Of a DNA stretch of 64,000 nt, positions 1 through 12,200 are shown piece after piece. Source of the stretch: Pelodera strongyloides (lineage: Eukaryota; Nematoda; Chromadorea; Rhabditida; Rhabditidae); NCBI GenBank assembly GCA_036852015.1, contig JAANDG010000481.1, forward strand, positions 1 through 64,000, written 5' to 3'. The notes beneath the pieces were generated by a model. It was given only the letters and a program-made list of their open reading frames with translations. It made no database searches and had not been told where the DNA came from. Numbering within the stretch: the stretch's first letter is position 1; each line of letters starts with the position of its first letter. Both the position numbers and the translations under genes were made by a program.

Positions 1-1014
1 TATTAGAGATTCGATAGATAGCAAAGAAGAACTCATAAATATTAGAAAGCAATTTGTAATTACGTGTGTTGATAAGGCACCTAGTAATTTTTGCTTTACG
101 TGTCCTATTTTATATAAAATGTACTTGGATAAGGAGCTAGGTAACGTCAACGGACGTATTATTGGGAATGACACATATGCTCCTTATAACACACGACCCG
201 TGTTAGATATAATAAGTGATCACAAAGTAGTTTCCAGGCTGTTTAAGGTAAAACTAGAAGAAAAAGATATGATATTACCTAATATTTATGCTATTCCTAA
301 ACTACACAAAGAAACTATAAAAATGAGATTCATAACAGCAGCAAAACACAGTAGTTTAAAGGAATTGTCCGTTATAACGCAAAAAGTCTTAAAACATTTA
401 AAAAATCACTTTAAAAACTATTGCACTGCTTCGTGTAACTGGTCCAATAATACCTACATACACTTTTCTATTGATAATTCTATGGTAATTACTAATGGTA
501 CATCTGATATTGCAAAATACAGTAAGGTTAAAACGCTAGATTTTTCTAGCCTTTTCACCAATCTACCTCATGATGTTATTATGAGCAATATCTTTGACCT
601 TGTAGATCTATGTTTTAAAAACGCCGGTCGTGAGTTCGTTAATATAGGATATAAAACGTGTTTTATACCAACAAAATCACTGATGCTAGTTATTCCAAAA
701 GGGAGATAAAAGAAATGGTCACATATTTAATCAAAAATAGTTTCCTCGTTTACAAAGACCAAATTTACCATCAAATAAAAGGTGTCCCCCAAGGAGGCAA
801 CGCTTCTCCACTCTTAGCAGATCTTACTCTCTCTATGCTAGAATTTAGATATCTTAAAGAGGCTGCAAACAGAAGTGTCAGTCTTAGAAGCAAATTATAT
901 CGATATATGGATGATATACTAATGTTTTATAATGATGATGAAATGCCAAGTAAATTAAGAGATATATACCCCAATTCGCTTACTTTAGAACAAGCCAATG
1001 TATCAGATACAGAG
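1..1014 (+). pseudogene. Penelope-like retroelement reverse transcriptase, 5' part (broken)
   Basis: Reverse transcriptase fragment running in from the left edge (frame 2 from base 2). In order it shows VITCVDKAPSNF, the Penelope-type IPKLHK motif near 292, LDFSSLFTNLP near 538 (palm motif A), GVPQGGNASPLLAD near 781 and YRYMDDIL near 898 (catalytic DD). The frame changes from 2 to 1 between about 640 and 665, so the copy is dead. It stops at ANVSDTE (1014), where another transposon is inserted. The RT resumes at 4062. PKLHK and G-x-P-x-G-x-x-x-(A/S)-P are typical of Penelope-like elements (family knowledge). No GIY-YIG endonuclease follows the RT, which would suit the permuted Naiad type or an endonuclease-lacking type, but the N-terminus is outside the window. 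Confidence 0.88.
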
Positions 1015-4000
1015 TATAGCATTGCTTACACGATAAATACCCATTTCGATAAAAATTTCATGATAAAACTTTATCGTGCACAAACCCTGGTCCGTGGCAA
1101 TACGCGCACTTTTATCATATCATGTACGCTGCAGTTATGTGCACGATAAATTATTTTGCGCGTTATCGTGTAAGGGCGTACTGTATGACATGATAAATTT
1201 TTCTCATATCGTGTAAGGCCGAGTTACACGATATGATAAAACTTTTTATTGTTATCATATAACTGTACTTTACATGATAACAATAAAATTATTAATCATA
1301 TTTGAATTTATCGATAAAATACGCAAATTTTGAAATAGCACTAAATCACCTTTCCACTGCGCAATTGTTTCTACTTGATTTGAACTATCTAAAGGTAAGG
1401 ACTGCGCATTTTAATCGTAGATCTATTTCGCGTGTTTAGTAGGTGCATCCGCTTTTGAGTCCAAATTTCAGTAAAATCTAAAATCCTTGCGTGACATACA
1501 GACGGTAACTAACTCAACAGCTCTTATCTAAGTCTCTAAAACATTAAAATTAAAAACGTAACATAATGAAACGATAACAGTGAGCACAGCACGAAATAAA
1601 AAACAATTTATTCGGAAAAAGATCAACAGTTCGACGATTACCTAAAATTGCAAAAGCAAGAACGGTTGAAATTACAGATGGACAAAATTCTCGCTTTGAT
1701 TTTGGCTTTATTCTACAATAATGTCTTTCAACAGAAAAAAAACAGGCCAAAAAAGCACGGGAAATACGCCAAAACACCAAATTCATAAGAAAAATTTTCA
1801 TAGGCGATTTCCGCTTGACGAAATGAGTCGATCATCGGTCACTTCGTCTTCGGCGGACCCTGAAAAGAAGGTAGAAAACATCAGTGCACCAACTTTCACT
1901 TAGATTGCATTGGTCATTGATATTTACTAGTGATAGAGTGCCGAAATTGGACGTATTGTTTACCCATTGTAACTAGTTAACTATAAAGGCGCACGGATCA
2001 ACAAAAAACATACCATCCAAATTCCTAAGTTTGGCCCAACGGAGAAGGTGCCGTCCTATCCAGTAATCCAGTTCGCGCAAGTTGAGGCTGATCAATTGAA
2101 CTGAAATTAAAAATAGAAGAGGTAAGTCCCAACCTTTTGCAGTACGCTGAGTCCTCAACTAAATAGTTTCTCATTAAAAGAGAAATAAGGATAGGAATGC
2201 ATCGAGAGACAGACAGCAGTGAAAAATGCTTTACAAAGAAAAGAACAAAGTATACTCATGTGAGCCTCCCCCCAAATCGTTTAAAAAATCAGCTATATTG
2301 AAGAAGAATAGGTGGTCTAATTTGTTCTAATTTTGGTAAAATGTGGAGGATTACAATAGGCGATTGGTTCACGATCTAGTTCAGCACCTTGTTCTTTACG
2401 GTAAACATAACTTCCTCTTCATAAAGATCATTAGTTGTGCGAATATTTAGTGCCACGCAAAATGCTGCACAATTTTGAAAAAAAAAGGCGAATATTTGCC
2501 AAGACCACCCCTGACTCGCTTTGGCCGCCTCACCTGTTGAAAGCAGACGCCTATTCATTAGACCGCCCGTTTCCTAATAGAGACAAAACCTTCAGCTTTC
2601 CACTTGAAGCGGACGCGGACCACCTCTGTTCCTTCCTGACAGGGAGTTTCCCTCAAACACCTATATTGACAGGGAGTTTCCCTCAATGGCAGGATGTCGC
2701 CCGCGTTAAAAAATCCTATTCACCACAGTTCATAAATGGCAGGGAGTCTCCCTCAATTACCGTAACCTGTTGCCCGTATGACAAGAGTACGCTACCTCTT
2801 CAAAGCAGCCTGGCTCCCTGTCGCCAGGGTTCTGTCTTTGGGGGCCCGAAAGGACGCCACCGTGTCATTTTCGACGGGCGACACCCTGCCAAATAGGAAC
2901 ATAGACAAGCACAATAGACAATTTCAGAGAAAATACTCACATGTTGCTCGCTTCCTTCAACTCTTGCGTGTGCCAGTCTCCCCATTTATCGGGGTGCTCC
3001 GCTCAAGTTCGCTTTGCCCACTCATTCCTTGCAAATCTAAAGAAATCCACACAAATAATGAAACATTAATAAAAAAAATGATACGCTACACCAACTTCTT
3101 GTGTCCAAAAGGAATAATTACCCAGAAAGTCAAGGGATAGACGGTAGAAACGTAAAGTGGAAGTTAGAACGCAAATTAGACAAGAAAACAACGGATACAA
3201 ACAAACAAAACAATTTAAACGAAGAAAAATTTAAATAAAAAAAAATAAAAAATAATGCGCAATTAGGGCAAACTTGCACTAAGTTGTGTCCCGCCACGGA
3301 GCACCTGAAGCGCGCGCCACTTCTACGGGATATGCTCTCCAGCGGATTAGATGGAAAAAGAGTTCGTTGGATCGGGGCTGAAATAAAGAGGAGAGGTGAA
3401 AATTTTGTATTGGCATGTAGTATACCTCATTCGAAAGGCATTTTCTTGCACTGAAAGAAATGAGAAAGCTCCTTTTTTGTAAAGACCATTTTTCGTCTAA
3501 AAATGGGGTTGGAAAGCAAACCCCTGTCTTCCAGGGGACGAAATTCAACGGGTAATAACGTCTGAAATTGCGAACCCACACTTCTAGTTTTCAACTTTTC
3601 ATTACAATCGTTGTTCGCTCTGCTGAAAACTTCCAGTAGCAACTTGTCTCATTGCTTTCAAGTGAAGAAATTTACTGTCAACTTTGCTCCACCAAAAATG
3701 TTTCAGTTAGCAAAAAATAGCGGAAGTAACGGTTGGAAAACAAAGATAATGTTCTCAACTAGTAAGTTTAATGAGCTCTGTTCGATGAGCTACAAATCAA
3801 GCTTCAAAACTTTGCGGTAACACGTTTTTTTCTTCATGCGCAATTTTAATTTATCATGTAAGGCCCCGCCCCCTTATACGCGCACTGTCTTACGTTACGC
3901 ACTGTCTTACGGTAGGTGCACGCACACAAATTTTTTATCACCTATTTTTTTTTATCGCGTCGCAATAAAAAAAAGTGGGCGCGCGCATTTATCGTGGGCA

Positions 4001-4053
4001 ATGTCCATTTATCATGATAAATCTTTTTTCATTTATCAAAAGGCAATGCTCTA
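1015..4053. mobile_element. hAT-like DNA transposon, non-autonomous, inserted in the Penelope RT
   Basis: A 3039-bp insertion splits the RT between codons that are adjacent in uninterrupted homologues. The 8-bp sequence ATACAGAG occurs on both sides (1007-1014 and 4054-4061) as a target-site duplication. The ends are imperfect inverted repeats: left TATAGCATTGCT, right (reverse complement) TAGAGCATTGCC, 10 of 12 matching. Subterminal regions (about 1020-1300 and 3830-4030) are crowded with short repeats of the type TTTATCRTG and their complements, like transposase-binding arrays of hAT elements. An 8-bp duplication with short ends is the hAT signature. I see no transposase reading frame, so it is presumably moved in trans. 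Assignment to hAT is inference; the insertion itself is directly visible. Confidence 0.85.
2637..2757. repeat. Three copies of a palindromic 19-bp motif inside the hAT-like element
   Basis: The motif GRCAGGGAGTTTCCCTCAA occurs near 2637, 2669 and 2739. Its core GGGAGTTTCCC is a near-palindrome. It lies in the most GC-rich part of the inserted element. Function unknown; protein-binding sites are one possibility. Confidence 0.6.
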
Positions 4054-4061
4054 ATACAGAG

Positions 4062-4418
4062 GCTGCATTCCTAGACATACACCTCAAAAAACAAGACAGC
4101 TGGATTATAAATTTGTACAACAAGACCGATGATTATTCATTTGAAGTTAACCGATTTCCTATGTACGATACCCAACTGTGTATGTCAGTCAGGCATAACT
4201 GTATAATAGGTGAAACTATTAGAATCAGCCGTTGTACTTCAAATATTAGCCTATTTAAAAGTAAATTAAAGGAACTGCACTGTAAGCTTACTCGTAATGG
4301 CTACCCTAAGAATATTATTATCAAAATGTTCGTTAAAGGTTTTCATGTATATCCCATTATTTCACATAAGTTTAAGGTATCCCCGAAACATCTCTCTTCT
4401 TGGGCTCATGATATTTAG
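4062..4418 (+). pseudogene. Penelope-like reverse transcriptase, 3' part (thumb)
   Basis: Continuation of the RT after the hAT-like insertion. It starts AAFLDIHL and continues through INLYNKTDDYSFEV, SVRHNCIIGETIRISRC and LTRNGYPKNII to a stop after SSWAHDI. In Penelope-like elements the same order (FLDL, YDKRDDF, QLIRYAR-like, LTxKLxxxGY) forms the end of the RT and its thumb. Joined at the target duplication, the two parts read through in register, which supports the insertion model. The protein ends here without a C-terminal endonuclease. It belongs to the same dead copy as 1-1014. Confidence 0.85.
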
Positions 4419-4666
4419 ATTACAGACTATACAAGACCAAAGTACAAAATACATGGTTGAGCTATGGGTGCAAAGGGTACCGCAACGCGTACGCTACACT
4501 GTTTAGTGGTAACTTAGAGAGTTAATATGCACTATTTTACTATTGATCCTAACGCATCCCATTTTTGGCACGTTATTTAATGGTTTTCATTTCCATTATT
4601 ACACTTGTTTTGTAAATAATATTTTACGTCAATCTTAATGATAAATTTTCTGTGATATACTATCAG

Positions 4667-4745
4667 GGTGTCGCACTGACGATAACCCCCGCCCTGAAAA
4701 TCCCGTCTGCGGCTGGGGTCGAAACGAGGTCCGTGTTAACACGGT
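4667..4745 (+). ncRNA. Candidate hammerhead ribozyme in the Penelope 3' region
   Basis: About 250 bp after the RT stop lie the invariant hammerhead elements in order: CTGACGA (4676-4682, matches CUGANGA), GAAA (4721-4724) and GTC (4729-4731, cleavage site). Stem II can form from ACCCC (4684-4688) and GGGGT (4715-4719). Stem III would be one C-G pair, the minimal form reported for Penelope-like elements. Stem I between about 4666-4675 and 4732-4745 is imperfect (GTGT with ACAC plus a few pairs), with an A-C mismatch next to the core. Penelope elements commonly carry such ribozymes in their terminal repeats (family knowledge). Activity is untested. Confidence 0.45.
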
Positions 4746-5002
4746 ATAAGATTCAACTTATACAGCTTACATCTTAGATACTAAGTTTTAGTTAATATTC
4801 ACTTTTCATTGGATTTTTTTTTCTCACATCATTTCATATTTTATATAGAATTTCTTCACTTATAAGTTTGTTTTAATAATGACGACGACAATGTTGATGA
4901 TCAGATGTATGGAAAGGAGTCATCGCGTGTCGTGGAGAAACACGTTAGGTGAGTGGAGGAACGTTTAGTAGATCCCGAACGCGCCCTAAGGGACGAACGA
5001 CA

Positions 5003-5392
5003 AACCCTAATCTGATTGTGATAACTGTTTGGCATTAACAGTTAATATTAAGTGAGCCAGTCATGGTCCCCTACACTGGTTGTGAACCGCGATTCATCGA
5101 GTCGCTGGTGCCTGAGAATGATCCTCGACCACGTTTGTACTTCTTCGTCGCCAGCAATATGAGTGAGAGGTAGGCGAGGGGAGATGCTTGTTGTTGCATG
5201 GACTTTGCTGAACCTGCTCGACATGCATAAAATTACCAAATCATTTATAAATTACCGTGACCGGGTATCACTCTGTGTGTAAAGATGATTGTTATTGTTG
5301 ATTTCTCTTTCGGCTCGGCCATATTCATATGTCAAACGTCAAACCCCGTTCGTCCGCATTTTTTTTTAATTACTCTCGGGCGGTGTTCAATT
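5003..5392. repeat. Direct repeat, copy 1
   Basis: A 390-bp sequence from AACCCTAATCTGATTG to CGGTGTTCAATT, found again at 5648-6024 with few substitutions and a short deletion. On the minus strand both copies keep a 63-codon ORF with only a few amino-acid differences, which recent duplication explains without selection. Not recognised as any known RNA gene or transposon. The 255 bp between the copies include a possible noncoding first exon with donor GTAAGT at 5561. Confidence 0.8.
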
Positions 5393-5647
5393 ACACACGG
5401 ACTTTATACCCTGCCAAGGTCTTACCCAATTATTCTGTATGATGATTATATATTTAGCCTGCGTTTCTGCCCTGGGATTTGTGGAACGCGCGCGATGCCT
5501 TTTGATCGGTCTACGGTTTGGTGGATTGGTTGCTGTCAGCTTGTCTGATTCTCCGTCCATGTAAGTTTGTTTTTAATATTTTTTTAGTTCAATAATTTGT
5601 CATCTTCCTTATGATTAGTCCGATAAAACATACCTTGTTACGTAATA

Positions 5648-6024
5648 AACCCTAATCTGATTGTGATAACTGTTTTGCATTAACAGTTAATATTAAGTGA
5701 GCCAGTCATGGTCCCCTACACTGGTTGTGAACCGCGATTCATCGAGTCGCTGGTGCCTGAGAATGATCCTCGACCACGTTTGTACTTCTTCGTCGCCAGC
5801 AATACGAGTGAGAGGTAGGCGAGGGGAGATGCTTGTTGTTGCATGGACTTTGCTGAACCTGTTCGACATGCATACAATTACCAAATCATTTATAAATTAC
5901 CGTGACCGTGTATCACTCTGTGTGTAAAGATGATTGTTGATTTTTCTTTCGGCTCGGCCATATTCATATGTCAAACCCCGTTCGTCCGCATTTTTTTTTA
6001 ATTACTCTCGGGCGGTGTTCAATT
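5648..6024. repeat. Direct repeat, copy 2
   Basis: Second copy of the sequence at 5003-5392. It lacks about 13 bp around a GTTATTGTT run and a short duplication near TGTCAAAC. It ends 211 bp before the start codon of the SET-domain gene, so it may sit in that gene's promoter or first intron. From 6025 to 6235 nothing is seen except a likely acceptor (CCTTTAG at 6209-6215). Confidence 0.75.
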
Positions 6025-6235
6025 GCCCTGTTGAAGTGAAGGGAATTTTTTATAAGCAATAATTAAATGCATACAAAATAACATTAAAGAAGAAAGAATT
6101 CCCTAACAAGAGGACTTTCCAGTCCAGTCGACCTACCTACGTGAGCCAGTGAGCCTTATTGCTTATTGTACCAAACGTGGTATCCGGTGCTAATTGCTAA
6201 TTGGCGTTTCCTTTAGTAGCGCCGCACACATTACG

Positions 6236-9200
6236 ATGTACTACATGGATTTCCCTCAGGACGAGCAGTTGCGTATCAACGATCCAAACTCCTGGCAGTA
6301 CAAGGAGCTTCACATCACGGAACAGTTGAGGGTATGTCATTAAGCTACTGAAGTTAGATTATATTGAATACTGTATTCTGAATTCTGAAAAGAACAAAAG
6401 CGAAATAATACAGGGTAAACAAATACATAGAAAGTGTAAAGCGAAGTTCCTTTCCTTTATTAAATCCTCGTGTTTAATGGGCGTAGACTAAGACTTCTGT
6501 TGGTAAGGGATAGTTTTCTTGTATGTTTGCCTCGATCTCAAGTGGATAGGTTCTCTTTACTTCGCGACGCGTTGTCCTGGCTGACTTCCTCTGGGAGTTG
6601 GGTTTTGTTTTAGTCTAGTCTAGTTCTAGTCTATGTCTATCTCAGAATCTCAATCTCATGCGTAATCCTAATTGTCGATAATGATAATTCAGATTGCTGC
6701 ACCAGATATGAGGAAGTTTATATCAATGCGATGTATCGTGGACGAGCTGAAAAAACACCATACTGATCTGGACGATACTGTAGTTAATACAGGTAGTGCT
6801 TTTGGTACTTGGGCACAATGTACTATGTGTCTTTGAAGGTTAGGTCGTCAGTCTTCCACGGAAGTATTTTTTGCTGAACCAATTTTTTTCCATTTGAGGT
6901 CCGAGCCAAGATCAGTCACGTACTCTTCTGTCATTTTTCTACCTGGCGAGGAATGCAGAGACCAGAGAACTGCAGCTTAAGGTTTGATTTATCTTTGAAT
7001 ACTCTTGTCGATCCATGTATTTCATATAACGGAATTTTCGCAGATAACGGACGGTCCCACACAGATCCATCCGTTATCTGCGAATTATCGACTGACTCTG
7101 CCTTTTTTACATTGTTACTTTCATTCTTGCTAGCGGTAGAACTTGTTTGACTGTCTGTGACTGCGACTTAGGATTTGATTCTTTTTCTTATTTGATCTCG
7201 CATTTACCGTGAACATGAACATGAACTCTGTACTAGACCCTCTCATTTCTCATTTGAAGAACGCACGACCTCTTATTTATATTATCTCTCCTAATTATCT
7301 CTCCTAGTCCGCCTTCACGGGTTCTGTTTTTCAATGGATTAATTTTCGCGTTCTCGTGTTTTTCATAATTATCGAAACACAGTTCTTGTTGTTACAAATT
7401 GCATAATAATTTATATGTATATCGATTAATTACATTGTAACACTATATACAAAACCTGAAAAATAAATATTTTAAGGGGTTATTTTGGATGCGCAATATC
7501 AGGGAATTTTACATGCCGATGCTAATCTTTCAGCTAGAACTAGCATAACTAAACTAAACAACTACCGATATTAAAATACAAAGCTGCTTTGAATCTACAG
7601 TACAACACCAACGAAAGGTCTATGTAAATAACCCGAATTAAAAATTTGGAATGATCACATTGAATTTACTACCATTCAAAAAGCGAACCAAAAAAAGCTA
7701 GACAGAGGACTAGAACTGCTACCCAAAAAAATACACATTACATATTGCAAGCTTAATTGCACTTTCGTGAAAACCTGAAAACGGACAAAATCATACTTAT
7801 TAACAGGATAAGCCATCACAGGACATCCTCAAATCTGCTCCAGTAGGCCTTTTCTCGCTTTCCGGCCACGTTCTTCTCTCGCATTGTATGAATGGCTTCT
7901 TCGACAAATTCATCGATTATCTTCTTTGTCTGGAACAAGTAGTGTAACCCTAGAAGTCACCTTGTAGTCTGTAGTTTACAGTATAATTTTTATAATTTTT
8001 GTACTATCGTAGCTTACAGTACAATTTTCAATCTTACTAAATTCATGCGCAAGGTTAATGCTTAACAGATCTTTTATAGTTTTTGATCATAAATACCGCG
8101 AAGAAAGAAAAACGTACGCTTTCCGACATTTCTTCGCCTTCTCCATCTATTCCCAACACTTGTATCTTGACATCGCCTTCTAAATGGAACTAGGGCATGA
8201 GTCTCGTCGGGAAACCCTATAGTGCTTCCCAAAATTCTGTCTATTTATGATACGTTTCTAATATATTTCTGGTAGCACGCCGAATTTGGCATGCATAATA
8301 TTCTAATCGCTACGGCTGTTAGCCCAAAACCACCTTCCAAATTTATGCAATATGCTAATTTGGAAGGTGGTTTCGTCGGTCAGTTCGTCAACGGGATTAT
8401 CCGCAGAATGGAACTCACAATGGACCACTTATTCGCTAACGGAATGTATGGAATCACAAGTGTAGCCTACAGATTTACTCATCGTAATACACGATTTGAA
8501 ACATCTTGAGTCAAAGTGATAAAATGAAATAATGATAAAAGTTGCGTGGTGCGGGAAAAACGAAAGACAAAAAGGCGAATAAAAAGAGAAGGGAAACATT
8601 TGTGAACCTCGAAAATACCTCAAATTACAAAACTTTTTCGCCATCAGAATCCTTCCATTCCGTATCGTCCATTATCTTATCAAACATAATAAAATACACT
8701 AATATTCAACACAGACCTTGTAATCCTGCCTCTGATATCAAGTCGAAGAGTTCTGCTTGTTCGTTCAACGTGTAAGTGAACGCATTACCCTTCTCTTCCC
8801 GCAACAGCGACTGTAGTGCATTACTTTTTGTGGCCTAAACGTTTCCGAGTTAGCACTACTTACAATTAGAACAACTAGGTACTAAAGACGGTGCAAAAGT
8901 GCCTTCAGCTTTCTATCTGGTTACAGATACAGAAACACTAATGGGTTGGAAGAAGCAATGGGTGTGATTTTCATTAAGTACACATGTTGTTTGGAGGTGA
9001 TGCACAAAACAGGGGGAGAGGAGACCACTCACAACTACTTGACAACTATAGACATGCTGTACAGCACACATGCTACACTACATTGGGAAACCTGTTTCAA
9101 GTCAGAATCCAGAATGATGAGATTCATAATTGCTTCCAGCTTCAGCACCTTTCGACGGTCTTTGACCAGTTGCTTGGCTAGGGGCTCCCATAGTTCCATG

Positions 9201-12200
9201 AAGACAGAGTGACGAACCAGTGTCGTCTGCTCACCGAGAACCTAAAGGATTTCGTAGATCTTACAATTAGGGCGCGTCCGAGTGGTGCAGAAAACGAAAA
9301 CCAATACGCCTAAATTGGTCACTAGGTCCCTTATTAGTATGTATGTGTCAGAAGACACTTCATCTTAGGGTAACCATTTCGTTTTTGTTATGTACTATTT
9401 GAATTATTGTGCATGTTCTTATTTGTGTTGTTTCATTACCAATAAATTATTATTACGCCTATTTTTAGCGCATAGATAGTGACAAAGTGAGAGGCGCAGA
9501 CATGAACATTTCTGTTTTCGGTCCTACTGGAACGTACCCTTACCTGGATGGATACTGTAACCATTGAATACTATTTCAAAACATATGCATACTAAACTCA
9601 TAAGATGAACTATGAAACGAGCAAAAGCAATCATGGCAAGAATCGATACTACGCTATATGGATACTGTAATCATTAGTGAAATAATTTTCAAAATTATTA
9701 CATAGGATAAATTACATAGATTGTATAATTGTACGATGGGGTATGTAAAAAGCAACTTCTTAACACAACTCACTCGCTCATATTCGGCTCTCATACTTTT
9801 TCGCTCTTCCAATGTTAACTTCTTCACATGACGATTGAAGTATCTAGAACAACAACATCGATGTAAACCTTACCTTACTATAAGAACTAGATAAGTTATG
9901 ATTTCTGTTAACTCTGGAGTAATTCTCATGTATGATCGATTAATTTATTCTAAAAGCTGTACTTCTACGACTTGACGCTGATTGTGTGACTAGCGAAATC
10001 ACATTGAGCTAAGCGAATGCTAAGCGAATGCACAGGAAACAGGAAGCTAAGAGATATGGCTGAAACACACTGTTTTTTCATTGTTTTAGGTAAAATAAAC
10101 GATGAAGACTACAGTTTATTTTGCTCAAAACAGTTTGTTTCAGCCATATCTCTTAGCTTCTTTAGTTTATCTTGCAGTACAACTTTATCGGAAGATCGAT
10201 CAATACTCACCTTAATAAAAACAAGGTGATTTTGTAGTGAACCCATCCCTTTAAGCTAGTGTAACTAACATAGAGTAAGCAGTAAATGTACAAAAGACTA
10301 TTAAGATTAAATATCCCATTCATTGAAATAACCCACTCGTTGAAATACTCGTTGGCAACGGCCTTCTTTTCCTGATCAGTAAATTTTCCCTTGAAAGACA
10401 GGCGGTGACTGGGCGATCTCAGCTAAATGAATATAAATTACCAAACGTAGACATGTTTGGCGCAGTGGCAAGTGGCAAGCGCCCTCCACGCCACCGGTCT
10501 CTGTTTCGAGCCCGGACCCGACCGGTGGTGTAAAAGTTGGTAGCTGTGTAAAACCGGTGGAAATAAACCGGCTCCCCGAGAAAATTGGCCGCCGGGAAGT
10601 TTAGTTTAAAGACCAGTTCTTCCGGCTTCAGAAATGAACCGGACCCCGGTTGATATAACCCGGTACTCTTTATCTTTATCTTTATGGGTCAGGGACAGTG
10701 ACTTCGCTACTGAAAAATTGAAAAAAAAAACGGTGAAAGAATAAGCCCTTACCTCAAAGGTTACTTGTGCATAGTCGAGTGAGACAACCAACTTTTCGAA
10801 AAGATCCACAAACGATTTCATAACTAAGCCGCCCTCATTCTGTGGCAGGCCAAGCACCTGAAATTAGGGATATCAACTAGGATAGGAACCTCCTAAAGTA
10901 TTTAGAGCAAACTCAGCAACACACAGTCGCACAGAAAACAAGAGAAACTCTAATTCGCCCGGAGAAAAGCGCAAATAACTTTCTTTTATGTTCAAAGAAC
11001 ATGAATGTGTCTCGACAAAGACAAAAAAAACTGTGCGTGGTTATCGACATAAGTTTCAGTTTCGCGCCTGCAACACTTCAATTACCATGTACAGTTTCAG
11101 TTTTTTTAGTAAAACAGTGAAATAATAGAACCTCGAACATAGCCGACAATGGAGCAAGATTCCGAGCGATTTCGTAGACGAGTTCCCGCCTGCAACACAT
11201 CAACTTCTCCAATTTCTTCAAAACAATCGCTTTTCAACATAACTGTGTTATGGTTCCTCAGTTTTGTATACTCTACTTGAGTTGAAAATTGCTCGGCCAT
11301 AACAATAATAGAAAACCAAACAATGTTGACAGGTAATTATTCCATTGTCCTGAAGATGCCGAAAGGCGAAACGTTGACATAAAGATTTGGTTAACATCTG
11401 TCCATCTGTCTTACCGGGAGTCGTATAAGCTCGAAGATTCTACCTATTAAATGTTGACTTTGCAAGCCAAAAGCCAAATAAAGCAAATAATAACGAATAA
11501 CCTTGTCACTGCCAACTCCTCGCCCTTCTTAAACTCAACGATGAGAGACTCAATAAAGTCGTCGACCACCTAAATATACACCAAGGGTTACAACAAATAA
11601 GTAATTTGGCCAAGTGCAAGGCAAGGGATGCTGACCCTGGCCACCACTACTACACAGTCTGAATTCCTCGCACCTTCACAAATACACCAACACAATACGT
11701 GTGCGGATAGCCCTTTCCTTTTGCGGCAAAATATAATTTGCAGGAAAGAGAGTCGAGAGTCCTTTCCGGAAAGGGGCGGGCCGTTGCCGGAAAACCGTTT
11801 ATCGTCTTATCGCGACGGCAAACTCTATTCACTAGTGTAGTGCTTTATAGGAAACGGGTGAATTGGCCAACGGTTCGAATACGAATCTGATCATTTGACG
11901 TATTGACTCACTAGTAAACATAGAGTGGAGATTTTCTAACTTTTGGCCTAAACGCCTAACCGGTCCCATTTTCATGCTTCAGAACTTCAGATCCAGAAAG
12001 ACCTTGCTTCATAAATAGCCACATACTTACATACCCCATGCTTCAGAAATGCAAGCCAATCAATCCGACGTATTCTCAATTCTCACCTCAGTTTTGTATA
12101 CTGGATCTACCAAAAGCGCGTCGGTGTAGCCTTTGATGCCATAACTTTCGCGGAAGTACCAAGAGGGAATGTAACTGTCCAGCTTCCCGAAAATCTAAAG

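Noticed and set aside
5048..5884. Two near-identical 63-codon minus-strand ORFs with DESRFTTS, resembling a Tc1 transposase motif
   Set aside because: No other transposase motifs nearby; their similarity is explained by duplication of the whole 0.38-kb segment.
6953..7150. 65-codon ORF between SET exon 2 and the OS-9 gene
   Set aside because: It spans a hairpin, has no supporting splice sites and does not fit either gene.
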